Shown piece after piece: positions 16,392-24,729 of a stretch of DNA of 64,000 nt. Position 1 is the first letter of the stretch, and each line of letters begins with the position of its first letter. The translations under genes were made by a program, and so were the position numbers. Source of the stretch: Myxococcus guangdongensis (lineage in GTDB: Bacteria > Myxococcota > Myxococcia > Myxococcales > Myxococcaceae); assembly GCF_024198255.1 (NCBI RefSeq), contig NZ_JAJVKW010000013.1:62001-126000 (forward strand). The letters run 5' to 3'. The notes beneath the pieces were generated by a model. It had not been told where the DNA came from. It ran no database searches and worked only from the letters and a program-made list of their open reading frames with translations.

Positions 16392-17834
16392 ATGACGCAA
16401 CCCCCACCCGACGCCCTGTCCCCTGGCGCGACCCCCGCCGCCTCGGGGCTCAAGGGCCTGCTCGCCTCCTGCTGGCTGGCCGTGCGCGGCTCCACCGAGG
16501 ACCTGGCCACCGGGCCCGTGGACCGCGCCTTCCTCCTGCTGTCCGTCCCCATGGTGCTGGAGATGGTGATGGAGTCCATCTTCGCCCTGGTGGACGTGCT
16601 CTTCGTGTCCCGCCTGGGCGCGGACGCCATCGCCACCGTGGGCCTCACCGAGGCCGTGCTCACGCTGTTCCGGACCGTGCCGCTGGGGCTGGCCGTGGCC
16701 GCGACCGCGCTCGTCTCCCGCCGCATCGGCCAGAAGGACCCGGAGCGCGCCGCGCGCACCGCCGTTCAAGCCCTGGGGCTGGGGCTCGTCCTGTCCGTGC
16801 CGCTGGCGCTGGCCGGCTGCCTCTTCGCGCGCCCCATCCTCATTGCGATGGGCGCGGCCCCTGGCGTGGTGACGCACGGCCTGGGGTACGCGCGGCTGAT
16901 GCTGGGCGGCTTCCCCATCATCATGCTGCTGTTCCTCATCAGCGCCATCCTGCGCGGCGCGGGGGACGCGGCCACCTCCATGCGCGCGCTGTGGCTGGCC
17001 AACTCCGTGAACATCGTGCTCGCGCCCCTGTTCATCTTCGGCCTGGGGCCCATCCCCGCCCTGGGCGTCACCGGCGCCGCGGTGGCCACCACCGTGGGCC
17101 GCGGCACCGGCGTGCTGTACCAGGTGTACCGCCTGCTCCAGGGCAGCGGACGGCTGGAGCTGCGCCGCCGTCACCTGCGCGTGGAGCCGTCCACGCTGCG
17201 CTCGATGCTCAAGCTGTCCGGCGGCGCCATCCTCCAGTCGCTGCTGGGCATGTCCAGCTGGCTCGTGCTGATGCGAATCGTGGCCACCTTCGGCAGCACC
17301 GCGCTCGCGGGCTACACGCTGGCCATGCGCATCCTGCTCTTCGCGCAGCAGCCCTCCTGGGGCCTGTCCCACGCGGCGGGCACGCTGGTGGGTCAGAGCC
17401 TGGGGGCGGGCGACACCGAGCGGGCCGAGCGCGCCGCGTGGCGCGCCAGCTTCTACACGCTCGGCTTCCTGGGCGTGGTGGCGGTGGGCTTCCTGGTGTT
17501 CGCCGAGCCCCTCATCCACCGCTTCACCTCCGAGCCGGAGGTGGCCCTGCACGCGGTGCGCTGCCTGCGCATCGTCAGCTGCAGCCTCGCCCTCTACGCC
17601 TTCGTCACCGTGCTGCCCCACGCCTTCAACGGCGCGGGGGACACCACCACGCCCACCGTGGTGAACGCCCTGTTCTCCTGGGGCCTCCAGCTGCCCCTGG
17701 CGTACGTCCTCTGCCATCCGTTGGGCTGGGGGCCCACGGGCGCGTTCGTCGCCATCGCCGTCACCTACGGCGCGCTGGGCCTGACGAGCGCCGCCCTCTT
17801 CCGCAGGGGTGGCTGGAAGCTGCGGCACGTTTGA
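16392..17834 (+). CDS. MATE-family efflux transporter
   Basis: A 480-residue integral membrane exporter with about twelve hydrophobic segments in two homologous halves. Typical MATE features are PMVLEMVMESIFALVDVLFV in the first half and the repeated GxGDT segments (RGAGDAATSMR; NGAGDTTTPTVVN) in each half. MATE pumps export organic cations or natural products using H+ or Na+ gradients. It lies directly upstream of, and in the same direction as, the inositol/YcaO operon that starts 200 bp later. A role in exporting that operon's product is plausible but unproven. The hairpin at its stop codon suggests it is a separate transcription unit. Confidence 0.9.
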   Translation: MTQPPPDALSPGATPAASGLKGLLASCWLAVRGSTEDLATGPVDRAFLLLSVPMVLEMVMESIFALVDVLFVSRLGADAIATVGLTEAVLTLFRTVPLGLAVAATALVSRRIGQKDPERAARTAVQALGLGLVLSVPLALAGCLFARPILIAMGAAPGVVTHGLGYARLMLGGFPIIMLLFLISAILRGAGDAATSMRALWLANSVNIVLAPLFIFGLGPIPALGVTGAAVATTVGRGTGVLYQVYRLLQGSGRLELRRRHLRVEPSTLRSMLKLSGGAILQSLLGMSSWLVLMRIVATFGSTALAGYTLAMRILLFAQQPSWGLSHAAGTLVGQSLGAGDTERAERAAWRASFYTLGFLGVVAVGFLVFAEPLIHRFTSEPEVALHAVRCLRIVSCSLALYAFVTVLPHAFNGAGDTTTPTVVNALFSWGLQLPLAYVLCHPLGWGPTGAFVAIAVTYGALGLTSAALFRRGGWKLRHV

Positions 17835-17851
17835 TGCCGGCCCCCGGCATC
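17833..17851 (+). terminator. Hairpin at the MATE stop codon
   Basis: An eight-bp stem GATGCCGG/CCGGCATC with a three-base loop, overlapping the stop codon. It could end the MATE transcript and isolate the downstream operon. No T-run. Confidence 0.35.
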
Positions 17852-18034
17852 CAACAATCGGCACTCCCCGGGGGCTGAGTTGAAAGCGCCCGCCCAGGTG
17901 CCGACTTTCCCGGGACTCTCGCAGCGTGTGGGTCCCCGGAGCGCGAGGGACACCGGAGGCGCCCGACACCCCGGAGCGCCCTCGGACACACCGCCGCGAG
18001 TCCCAGGGTGCATCGGTTGGTGGGGGCGTCAGAC

Positions 18035-19261
18035 ATGGCGGGCAACGAGCGGCTGGGCGTGGCGATTGTGGGGTTGGGCGGGGCGGTGGCCACCACGGCG
18101 GTGGCGGGCATGGAGCTGCTGCGCCGGGGGAGCGTGGACACGCGAGGACTGCCGCTGGCGGACGTGAAGGGCACGGGGCTGGTGGAGTACGACGCGCTGA
18201 CGTTCGGCGGTTGGGACCTGTTCGACGAGGACCTGGCCAAGGCGGCGCGCAACCACGGCGTGCTGACGGAGGCCCAGCTGGCGGCCGTGGCCCCCACGCT
18301 GGAGCGCATGCGCCCCTGGGCCGCGGCCTCCAACCCGAGGTTCTGCAAGAACGTCGTCGACACGACGGCGAAGAAGGCCCGCTCCCTGCGTGAGCAGGTG
18401 CAGGCCATCCGCGAGGACCTCACCCGCTTCAAGCGGGACGAGAAGCTGGACCGCGTGGTGGTGGTGAACCTGGCCTCCACGGAGAAGAGCGTGGACCTCG
18501 CGCGGCTGGAGTTCGCCACGCCGGAGGCCTTCGAGAAGGCCCTGGACGCGAACGACTCGGACATCGGCCCCGCGATGCTCTACGCGTACGCGGCCATCGT
18601 GGACGGCGTGCCGTTCGCCAACTTCACGCCCAGCGTCGCCGCGGACGTGCCCGCGCTGCTCGCGCTGGCGAAGCGCACGGGGGCGCCGGTGGCCGGCAAG
18701 GACGGCAAGACGGGGCAGACGCTGCTCAAGACGGTGCTCGCCCCCGCGCTGAGGGATCGCGCGCTGCACGTGGACGGCTGGTACTCCACCAACATCCTGG
18801 GCAACCGCGACGGCGAGGCGCTCAACGACCCGGCGTCGAAGCAGAACAAGCTCGACACCAAGGGCGCGGCCCTGGACAGCATCCTCGGCTACAAGGTCCA
18901 GGACCACATCGTCCAGATTCAGTACTACCGCCCGCGCGGGGACAACAAGGAGGCCTGGGACAACATCGACGTCACCGGCTTCCTCGGGCAGCCCATGCAG
19001 CTCAAGCTCAACTTCCTCTGCAAGGACTCCATCCTCGCCGCGCCGCTCGTGGTGGAGCTGGCGCGCACGCTGGATTTGGCCAAGCGCCGCGGCGAAGGGG
19101 GCGTCATCTGCGCGCTGGGGTGCTTCTTCAAGGCCCCCATGTCGCCGGACGGCCAGCCCGTGGAGCACGCCATGGCCGAACAGCAGCGCCACCTGATGGC
19201 GTGGCTGAACAAGGGCCGCGTGCCGCGCGCGGAGCGCCCGCCGGAACGCATCCGGGGCTGA
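18035..19261 (+). CDS. Inositol-phosphate synthase (INO1 family)
   Basis: A 408-residue NAD-dependent isomerase that converts glucose 6-phosphate to inositol phosphate. Visible family marks are the N-terminal Rossmann motif VAIVGLGGAVATT, the catalytic-lysine block GKDGKTGQTLLKTVLAP (residues ~220-236), the following STNILGNRDGEALNDP, and KLNFLCKDSILAAPL. ATG 18035 is chosen because the Rossmann strand then starts normally. It is the first gene of a nine-gene operon and supplies the inositol on which the later glycosyltransferase and deacetylase probably build. Myxobacteria may also use inositol for lipids, so a housekeeping role is possible, but the operon location argues for a dedicated one. 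Confidence 0.9.
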   Translation: MAGNERLGVAIVGLGGAVATTAVAGMELLRRGSVDTRGLPLADVKGTGLVEYDALTFGGWDLFDEDLAKAARNHGVLTEAQLAAVAPTLERMRPWAAASNPRFCKNVVDTTAKKARSLREQVQAIREDLTRFKRDEKLDRVVVVNLASTEKSVDLARLEFATPEAFEKALDANDSDIGPAMLYAYAAIVDGVPFANFTPSVAADVPALLALAKRTGAPVAGKDGKTGQTLLKTVLAPALRDRALHVDGWYSTNILGNRDGEALNDPASKQNKLDTKGAALDSILGYKVQDHIVQIQYYRPRGDNKEAWDNIDVTGFLGQPMQLKLNFLCKDSILAAPLVVELARTLDLAKRRGEGGVICALGCFFKAPMSPDGQPVEHAMAEQQRHLMAWLNKGRVPRAERPPERIRG

Positions 19262-19268
19262 GGCCACC

Positions 19269-20201
19269 ATGACCACACCCGCGCGTGACACGGCGGCGGC
19301 CCCGGGCCGCCTGGCGAAGCTGCGTCCGCTCCTGTCGGAGTTGATGGACCTCAAGCGCACCCGCACCCCGGACCATCCAGAGGGGCTGGCGGCCCACGGC
19401 TTCCGCCGGGCGTGGGCGGCCCTGGCGGCGGGCATGGAGCCTGGCGCCGTGGCGCTCCAGGAGACGGCGCGCGCGGTGGCGGCGGTGCGGCTGTGCGGTC
19501 TGGACGCGGACCTCCTCCAGCGGGCGGGGCTGTCCCCGCTGGACGCGACGCGGGTGCTGCGCCGGGGCCTGGACGCGGTGGCGGGGCCGCTGGACGCCAG
19601 CCTGCGCGAGCAGCTGTCCCTGGCGCTGATGCCCTCCTCCGAGGCCGCCCACGGCCCGCCGCCCGCGTTCGTGGAGCGGCTGGTGCGCCAACCCCGCGCC
19701 GGGGCCACGTTCCCCGGTCGGGCCCGCCTCGTCGTGTCACCGCAGGAGAGCCACGCCGACCACTGCTACGCGGTGGCGGTGGGGGCGGTGCTCGTGTCCC
19801 CCCACTTCGGCGCGGCCCCGGCCCTGCCCTTCCTGGCGGGATTGTCGCATCACCTCTTCAACGCGGCGCTGCCGGACGCGGGCTACAGCGGCGAAGCGCT
19901 GCTGGGAGATTTCCTGGCGCCCCTGATGAAGCGCCTGACCGAGGCGGCCCTGACACAGCTCCCGCCGCGGCTGTCCGAGGCCGTGCGCCAGGCGCTGACG
20001 CTCACCGGCAACGTGGACTCGGCGGAGGCGCGCGCCTTCAACGCCGCGGACACGCTGGACCGGGTGCTGGAGCTGGAGGCCCACGCCCGCGCGGCGGCCT
20101 TCACGCTGCGCCAGGCGTTGGAGGACCTGGAGCTGCTCCACCCCGGCCCGCTGCAGGCCTTCGGCAACGACATCCTTCGCGAAGCCGCGGTGTGGCCATG
20201 A
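19269..20201 (+). CDS. HD-like metal-dependent protein (unrecognised)
   Basis: A 310-residue protein of no family I can name. The middle looks like an HD-domain metal site: H162-AD-H165, H179, then LSHHLFNA with H194/H195 where an HD pair is expected, and PDAG just after. A later AADTLDRVLELE may give the last acidic ligand. HD folds include phosphohydrolases and di-iron oxygenases such as myo-inositol oxygenase; either would suit a pathway starting from inositol phosphate. The His-His in place of His-Asp is odd. It starts eight bases after the INO1 stop and overlaps the next gene by four bases (ATGA), so it is co-translated. Confidence 0.7.
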   Translation: MTTPARDTAAAPGRLAKLRPLLSELMDLKRTRTPDHPEGLAAHGFRRAWAALAAGMEPGAVALQETARAVAAVRLCGLDADLLQRAGLSPLDATRVLRRGLDAVAGPLDASLREQLSLALMPSSEAAHGPPPAFVERLVRQPRAGATFPGRARLVVSPQESHADHCYAVAVGAVLVSPHFGAAPALPFLAGLSHHLFNAALPDAGYSGEALLGDFLAPLMKRLTEAALTQLPPRLSEAVRQALTLTGNVDSAEARAFNAADTLDRVLELEAHARAAAFTLRQALEDLELLHPGPLQAFGNDILREAAVWP

Positions 20202-21394
20202 GGCTCGCGTGGGACACCGCCCTGCCGCTGCATCCGCGCCATCCCCTCACGGGCCTGCCCTTGACGCGGGTGTCGCCCGAGCTCTGGTCGGATGGCGCCA
20301 CCCGCTGGCCCGTCGTGGACGGCATCCCCTTCCTGCGCACCGGTCGGGAGGCCCTGCGCGAAGCCGTGGTGGCCGCGCTGGAGCGGGGCGAAGGACCTCA
20401 CGCGCGGGCCCTGCTGCTGCGGGACCAGGACGACCACGCGCGCGTCCCGCCTCCGTCCCTCGCCGCCACCGCCTCCGTCGTGGCGGGCGTCGAGGCGGGG
20501 ACGCTGGGGCTGCGCGACGCGCTGGAGCAGCTGGGCTTCGGGCCGGTGGCGCCCTACTTCGCGCACCGGCAGTCCGCGCCCACCTTCCTGAGCGCGCTGG
20601 GCCTGCTGGCGCAGCACTGGGACGCGCCGCCGTGCGTGGTGGAGCTGGCGTGTGGGCTCGGCCAGGTGCTGCGCGAGGTGTCCCTGCGGGGCACCCCCGT
20701 CGTGGGGGTGGACGTGGTGTTCGCCAAGCTGTGGCTGGCGCGGCACTTCATCGTCCCGGAGGCCGTGCTCCTCTGCGCGGACGCGGCCGCGGACGTGCCC
20801 ATCCCGCCGCTCGAGGGCGCCACCGTGCTGTGTCACGACGCGCTCTACTTCCTGACGGACAAGGCGCGCGTGCTGGCGGAGCTGCGCCGCGTGGCGGGGT
20901 CCTCCGGCCGCGTGCTCGTGGGCCACGCCCACAACCGGCACGTGGACCAACGGGGCGTGGGCGGCACGCCGCTGAGCCCCTCCGAGTACGCGGCGCTGAT
21001 GCCCGGGGCCGCCTGCTACGACGACGCCGCCTTCGTCACCCGCTTCCTCGAAGGCGGCGCCGTGCCCGACACCCCGCTGGCGGAGCTGGAGCGCGCGGAG
21101 GCGTTGAGCTTCGCCTGGCCCTCGGCGCCGGGCCAGGGGGCCATCGACTTCGGCGTGGCCGTGCCGGGCGCGAGGCTGAGCCCCAATCCGCTGCTGGAGG
21201 AGCATGACGGCCGCGTGCGCCCCGCCTGGCCCACGCCGGGCCTGGCCGCCGAGTACGCGAGCGCCCACTACCTGCGCTCGGACGCGCCCGAGGACGTGGC
21301 CCTGCTGCGGCGGTCCGCCACCGGCGCGACGGCCGAGCAGCAGGCCGCGCTCGTCAGGCGGCGGTGGCTCCTGAACCTTCCTGGGAGGTGGTGA
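20198..21394 (+). CDS. SAM-dependent methyltransferase with Trm112-like N-terminus
   Basis: A 398-residue protein. Residues ~1-55 resemble a Trm112-like domain (LTGLPLTRVSP then WPVVDGIPFLR) but without the zinc cysteines. A linker follows, then a class I methyltransferase with motif I VVELACGLGQVL and the acidic end of strand two, VVGVDVVFAKLW; CHDALYFL is the motif IV position. It probably methylates an intermediate of the operon's pathway at O or N. The start ATG overlaps the stop of the previous gene (ATGA), and its stop is followed one base later by the next ATG, so expression is tightly coupled. Confidence 0.8.
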   Translation: MRLAWDTALPLHPRHPLTGLPLTRVSPELWSDGATRWPVVDGIPFLRTGREALREAVVAALERGEGPHARALLLRDQDDHARVPPPSLAATASVVAGVEAGTLGLRDALEQLGFGPVAPYFAHRQSAPTFLSALGLLAQHWDAPPCVVELACGLGQVLREVSLRGTPVVGVDVVFAKLWLARHFIVPEAVLLCADAAADVPIPPLEGATVLCHDALYFLTDKARVLAELRRVAGSSGRVLVGHAHNRHVDQRGVGGTPLSPSEYAALMPGAACYDDAAFVTRFLEGGAVPDTPLAELERAEALSFAWPSAPGQGAIDFGVAVPGARLSPNPLLEEHDGRVRPAWPTPGLAAEYASAHYLRSDAPEDVALLRRSATGATAEQQAALVRRRWLLNLPGRW

Positions 21395-21395
21395 C

Positions 21396-22430
21396 ATGTC
21401 CGGGGCGAAGCCGGGGGCCCACACGCTGGGCTGGGCGGTGGTGGGATGCGGTCTGGTGGCGCGGGACTACGTCATCCCGGCGCTCCAGGGCGCGCGCAAC
21501 GCGCGGCTGGTGGCGCTGTGTGATTCAGACGCGGAGGCGCTGATGCGCGTCCAGGCGGACGACGTCGTCCGGCACACCGCGCTGGACGCGGCGCTGGCGG
21601 ACCGGAGCGTGGAGGCCGTCTACATCGCCACGCCCAACCACCTGCACGCCGCGATGACGGAGGCGTGCGCTGCGGCGGGCAAGCACGTGCTGTGCGAGAA
21701 GCCCATGGCCATCACCCCGCAGGACGGGCTGCGCATGCTGTCCGCGTGTCGGCGCGCGGGCGTGCACTACGCCACCGCCTTCGACCAGCGCCACCACGCC
21801 GCGCACCGCAAGCTGCGCACGCTGGTGAAGGAGGGCGCGCTGGGCACCATCACCCAGGCGCGCATCCACTACGCCTGCTGGCTGCCCGCGGACTGGGCTG
21901 CGAACAACTGGCGCATCGACCCGGAGCAGGCCGGCGGCGGCGCGATGATTGACCTGGCGCCCCACGGGCTGGACCTGCTGGAGGTCGTCCTGGGGGATGA
22001 GTGGCAGTCGCTCACCGCGATGACGCAGCGGCGCGTGCATGACTACCCGGTGGACGACGGCGCGGTGCTGATGGGTCAGTTCCGCGGTGGCACGCTGGGG
22101 CTCCTGCAGGTGGCCTACAACTGCCCGGACGCCTACCCCCGGCGCACGCTGGAGCTCATCGGCACCCGCGCGCGCGCGCTGGCGTACAAGACGATGGGGC
22201 AGACGCCCGGCGGGACGCTGTCGCTCACCGACGCGACGACGGGCGCGGAGACGCGGCTCCCCCTGTCTCCGGACGAGGACCAGAGCCCCTTCCGCAACCA
22301 GGTGGAGGCCTTCTCCGAGTGCGTGCTGGAAGGCCGGCCGCAGCCCTTCGCCCCGGAGCGCGACGTGCGCCTCGTGGGGCTCCTGTCGCAGGCGCTCCAC
22401 GCCGGGAAGGCGTTTCCCCCATGTCACTGA
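21396..22430 (+). CDS. Gfo/Idh/MocA-family oxidoreductase
   Basis: A 344-residue NAD(P)-dependent dehydrogenase. N-terminal Rossmann WAVVGCGLVARDYV, then IATPNHLHA, and the diagnostic CEKPMA motif with the catalytic Lys. The second domain has GGAMIDLAPHGLDLLEVVLG, with the His-Asp pair typical of inositol and sugar dehydrogenases. Members oxidise or epimerise cyclitols and nucleotide sugars, so this enzyme could act on inositol or a glycosyl-inositol. A strong GGGAGGTGG ribosome site precedes ATG 21396. It overlaps the next gene by ten bases. Confidence 0.88.
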   Translation: MSGAKPGAHTLGWAVVGCGLVARDYVIPALQGARNARLVALCDSDAEALMRVQADDVVRHTALDAALADRSVEAVYIATPNHLHAAMTEACAAAGKHVLCEKPMAITPQDGLRMLSACRRAGVHYATAFDQRHHAAHRKLRTLVKEGALGTITQARIHYACWLPADWAANNWRIDPEQAGGGAMIDLAPHGLDLLEVVLGDEWQSLTAMTQRRVHDYPVDDGAVLMGQFRGGTLGLLQVAYNCPDAYPRRTLELIGTRARALAYKTMGQTPGGTLSLTDATTGAETRLPLSPDEDQSPFRNQVEAFSECVLEGRPQPFAPERDVRLVGLLSQALHAGKAFPPCH

Positions 22431-23254
22431 CGCGCTACGCCTGCACCCACTGCGGCACCTGGCAGCCGGGGTTTGCTCGCCAGCCGCCCGCGAGCTGCCC
22501 CACCTGCCTGGACGTGCGCAACGCCCTGCCGCCAGACGGTTGGGAGTTCCAGACGACGGGCCAGGTGGCGGAGCGCCTGAGCACGCGCTGGGAGGAGGCG
22601 CTGCCCGGCATCTGGGGCTTCCGCTGCGCGCCGGGCTTCGGCCTGGGCTCCACGGGGTGGCTCCTGCGCGGCCCCGAGGGCAACGTCGCGTTCGAGGGCG
22701 CGCCCTGGTACTCGCGGCCGGCGCTGGAGATCCTGGAGTCGATGGGCGGCATCCAGGTGCTGTCCGCGTCGCACCCGCACGGCTTCGGGGCGCTGTGGCA
22801 GCTGCAGGAGCGCTTCGACCCGCTGCTCGTCCTGCACCGGGACGCGGTTCAATACAGCAAGGCCTTCCAGGTGCGCTGGCCGGTGGATGACGAGCACACC
22901 CTGGCGCCGGGCCTGACGCTGCACTGCGTGGCGGGGCACTACGAAGGCCAGACGGTGCTGTACGACGCGCGCACCCGCTCGCTGTTCTGCGGCGACGCGC
23001 TGAAGGTGGAGCTGGACGCGCGCGGCCGCCCCACGGCGCTGTCGTGTCACAAGGGCTTCCACTACGCGATTCCGCTGAGCCACGCGGAGCTGCGCCGCTA
23101 CCGCCGGGTGCTCGAGCAGCTCCCGTTCGAGAACGTCTTCACCCCGTTCGAGTTCGCGCGCGGCGTCACCCGCGAGCACGCCCTGGCGCTGTTCGACCGG
23201 CTGCTCACGGGCATGCCGCACACCCGTCCCATTGCGTTGGAGGAGCTGTCATGA
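22421..23254 (+). CDS. Zinc-ribbon MBL-fold protein with altered metal motif
   Basis: A 277-residue protein with a rubredoxin-like zinc ribbon (C8-x2-C11...C26-x2-C29) followed by a metallo-beta-lactamase fold. The usual HxHxDH is replaced by H118-P-H120-G-F-G. Later ligands appear present: GH173YEG and CGD192. The change removes the Asp-His that hold the second metal, so it may be a mono-metal, diiron-like or non-hydrolytic variant; relatives combine a ribbon with redox chemistry. It overlaps both neighbours (10 bp before, 4 bp after). In bottromycin clusters, metal hydrolases partner YcaO enzymes; whether that applies here is inference. Confidence 0.75.
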   Translation: MSLTRYACTHCGTWQPGFARQPPASCPTCLDVRNALPPDGWEFQTTGQVAERLSTRWEEALPGIWGFRCAPGFGLGSTGWLLRGPEGNVAFEGAPWYSRPALEILESMGGIQVLSASHPHGFGALWQLQERFDPLLVLHRDAVQYSKAFQVRWPVDDEHTLAPGLTLHCVAGHYEGQTVLYDARTRSLFCGDALKVELDARGRPTALSCHKGFHYAIPLSHAELRRYRRVLEQLPFENVFTPFEFARGVTREHALALFDRLLTGMPHTRPIALEELS

Positions 23255-24726
23255 GCCTGACCGAAGCCCTGGATGCCTATTTCCGCGTCATGCCTCCGGG
23301 AGCGTTCCCGATCTTCCGCATCGACCCGCTGGACCGGCTGGGGGTCCCGGTGGTCTCCGCGAGCCTGCGGATGGGCGACCAGGTCGGCGACATCCTCCAC
23401 GCCAACGGCTACGGCGCCACCGAGGAGGAGGCGCGCGTCGGGGCCCTGGGAGAGCTCGCCGAGGACGTCTGCGCCGACCAGGCCCTGCTGCGCATGCCCC
23501 GCGTGCACGGCACCTACGCGGAGCTGGTGGGGACCTTCGGCGCCGCGGCGGTGGTCAATCCCCTCACCCTGAGCCTGCCCGCGGGCAGTCCCTACCGGCC
23601 CGACATGCCGCTGGTCTGGGGGGAGATGAAGCGGCTGTCCACCGGCGAGCGGGTGCTGGTGCCAGAGGAGTTCATCGCCGTCCGGCCCGGAAACCTGAAG
23701 GGGAGGACACCGCTCGCGAGGCCCCTGACCAACGGGCGGGGCGCGGGCCGCACGCGGCAGCAGGCGCTGGCGCACGCCCTGCTGGAGCTGCTGCAACGCG
23801 ACGGCAACGGGCTCCAGTTCCGCGCCATGGACCAGGGCGTGGTGCTGGACCTGGAGGGCGCGGCGCTGGCTCCGGACGTGCGGGAGCTCTTGGGGCGCTA
23901 CCAGCGCGCGGGCGTGGAGGTGCTGGCGAAGCTGGCGAGCACCGACTTCGGCCTCGTGAATGTCTACGTGGTGGGCCACGACCTGTCCGTGGGCAACCAG
24001 CCGCTGCTGGTGACGGGCTGCGGCGAGGCGACCGACCCGGACCGGGACCGGGCGCTGCGCAAGGCGCTGCTGGAGTTCGCGGGCTCGCGGGCGCGCAAGG
24101 CCGTCTCGCACGGCCCGATGAGCGAAGTGGCCCGCGTCGCGCCCCGGGAATACATGGAGCAGTTCGTCCCCCTGGTGGACGTCGCCTCCGAGGAGCCCCG
24201 CGCGCTGCAGGCCATGGCGGAGTGGTCCCAGTTGCCGGCCTCGGCCCTGCGCGAGCTCACCGCGTGCACGCTGCTGCGCCGGCGCACCCGGCGCTTCGAG
24301 GACCTGCCCCGGGTGCCGGGGATGGAGGACCCCGCGCGGCGGTGCGACCACGTGGTGCGGCAGCTGGAAGCGGCGGGCTTCGACATCCTCGTCGCGGACC
24401 TGTCCCCTCCGGGTCACCCGGTGCACGTGGTGAAGGTGGTGGTGCCGGGGCTGGAGGTGGAGACGATGACCTATGGCCGGTTGGGCGAGCGCAACGTGGC
24501 GCGGCTGCTCGAGCGCCGGGAGCCGCTGGTGGGCCTGGGCGCGCCGCCGCCGGGAGCCCAGCCGGTGCGGCTCACCCCCGAGGCCGAGGAGCGGCTGGGC
24601 GGTCCCGCCTGGTTCGACGCGCGGCTGGCCGAGGCGCGCGTGGGACGCCTGTATCCCCTCTACCGGGAGCCGGACCGCCACGCGGTGCATGCGATGCTCT
24701 CGAGCCGCCGCTTCGGGGGGCAGTGA
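23251..24726 (+). CDS. Stand-alone YcaO-domain protein
   Basis: A 491-residue YcaO, the ATP-using family that activates amide bonds to build azolines, thioamides or amidines. The three ATP-site motifs are visible: GYGATEEEARVGALGELAED (residues 53-72, E68), NGRGAGRTRQQALAHALLEL (161-180, E179) with RDG after it, and GCGEATDPDRDRALRKALLE (256-275). It lacks a Pro-rich C-terminal tail (it ends RRFGGQ), which is needed in azoline cyclodehydratases. No E1-like/ocin-ThiF or TfuA partner is nearby, nor a precursor peptide. The substrate may therefore be a small molecule or a peptide encoded elsewhere. ATGA overlap with the MBL-fold gene. Confidence 0.88.
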   Translation: MSLTEALDAYFRVMPPGAFPIFRIDPLDRLGVPVVSASLRMGDQVGDILHANGYGATEEEARVGALGELAEDVCADQALLRMPRVHGTYAELVGTFGAAAVVNPLTLSLPAGSPYRPDMPLVWGEMKRLSTGERVLVPEEFIAVRPGNLKGRTPLARPLTNGRGAGRTRQQALAHALLELLQRDGNGLQFRAMDQGVVLDLEGAALAPDVRELLGRYQRAGVEVLAKLASTDFGLVNVYVVGHDLSVGNQPLLVTGCGEATDPDRDRALRKALLEFAGSRARKAVSHGPMSEVARVAPREYMEQFVPLVDVASEEPRALQAMAEWSQLPASALRELTACTLLRRRTRRFEDLPRVPGMEDPARRCDHVVRQLEAAGFDILVADLSPPGHPVHVVKVVVPGLEVETMTYGRLGERNVARLLERREPLVGLGAPPPGAQPVRLTPEAEERLGGPAWFDARLAEARVGRLYPLYREPDRHAVHAMLSSRRFGGQ

Positions 24727-24729
24727 GCC

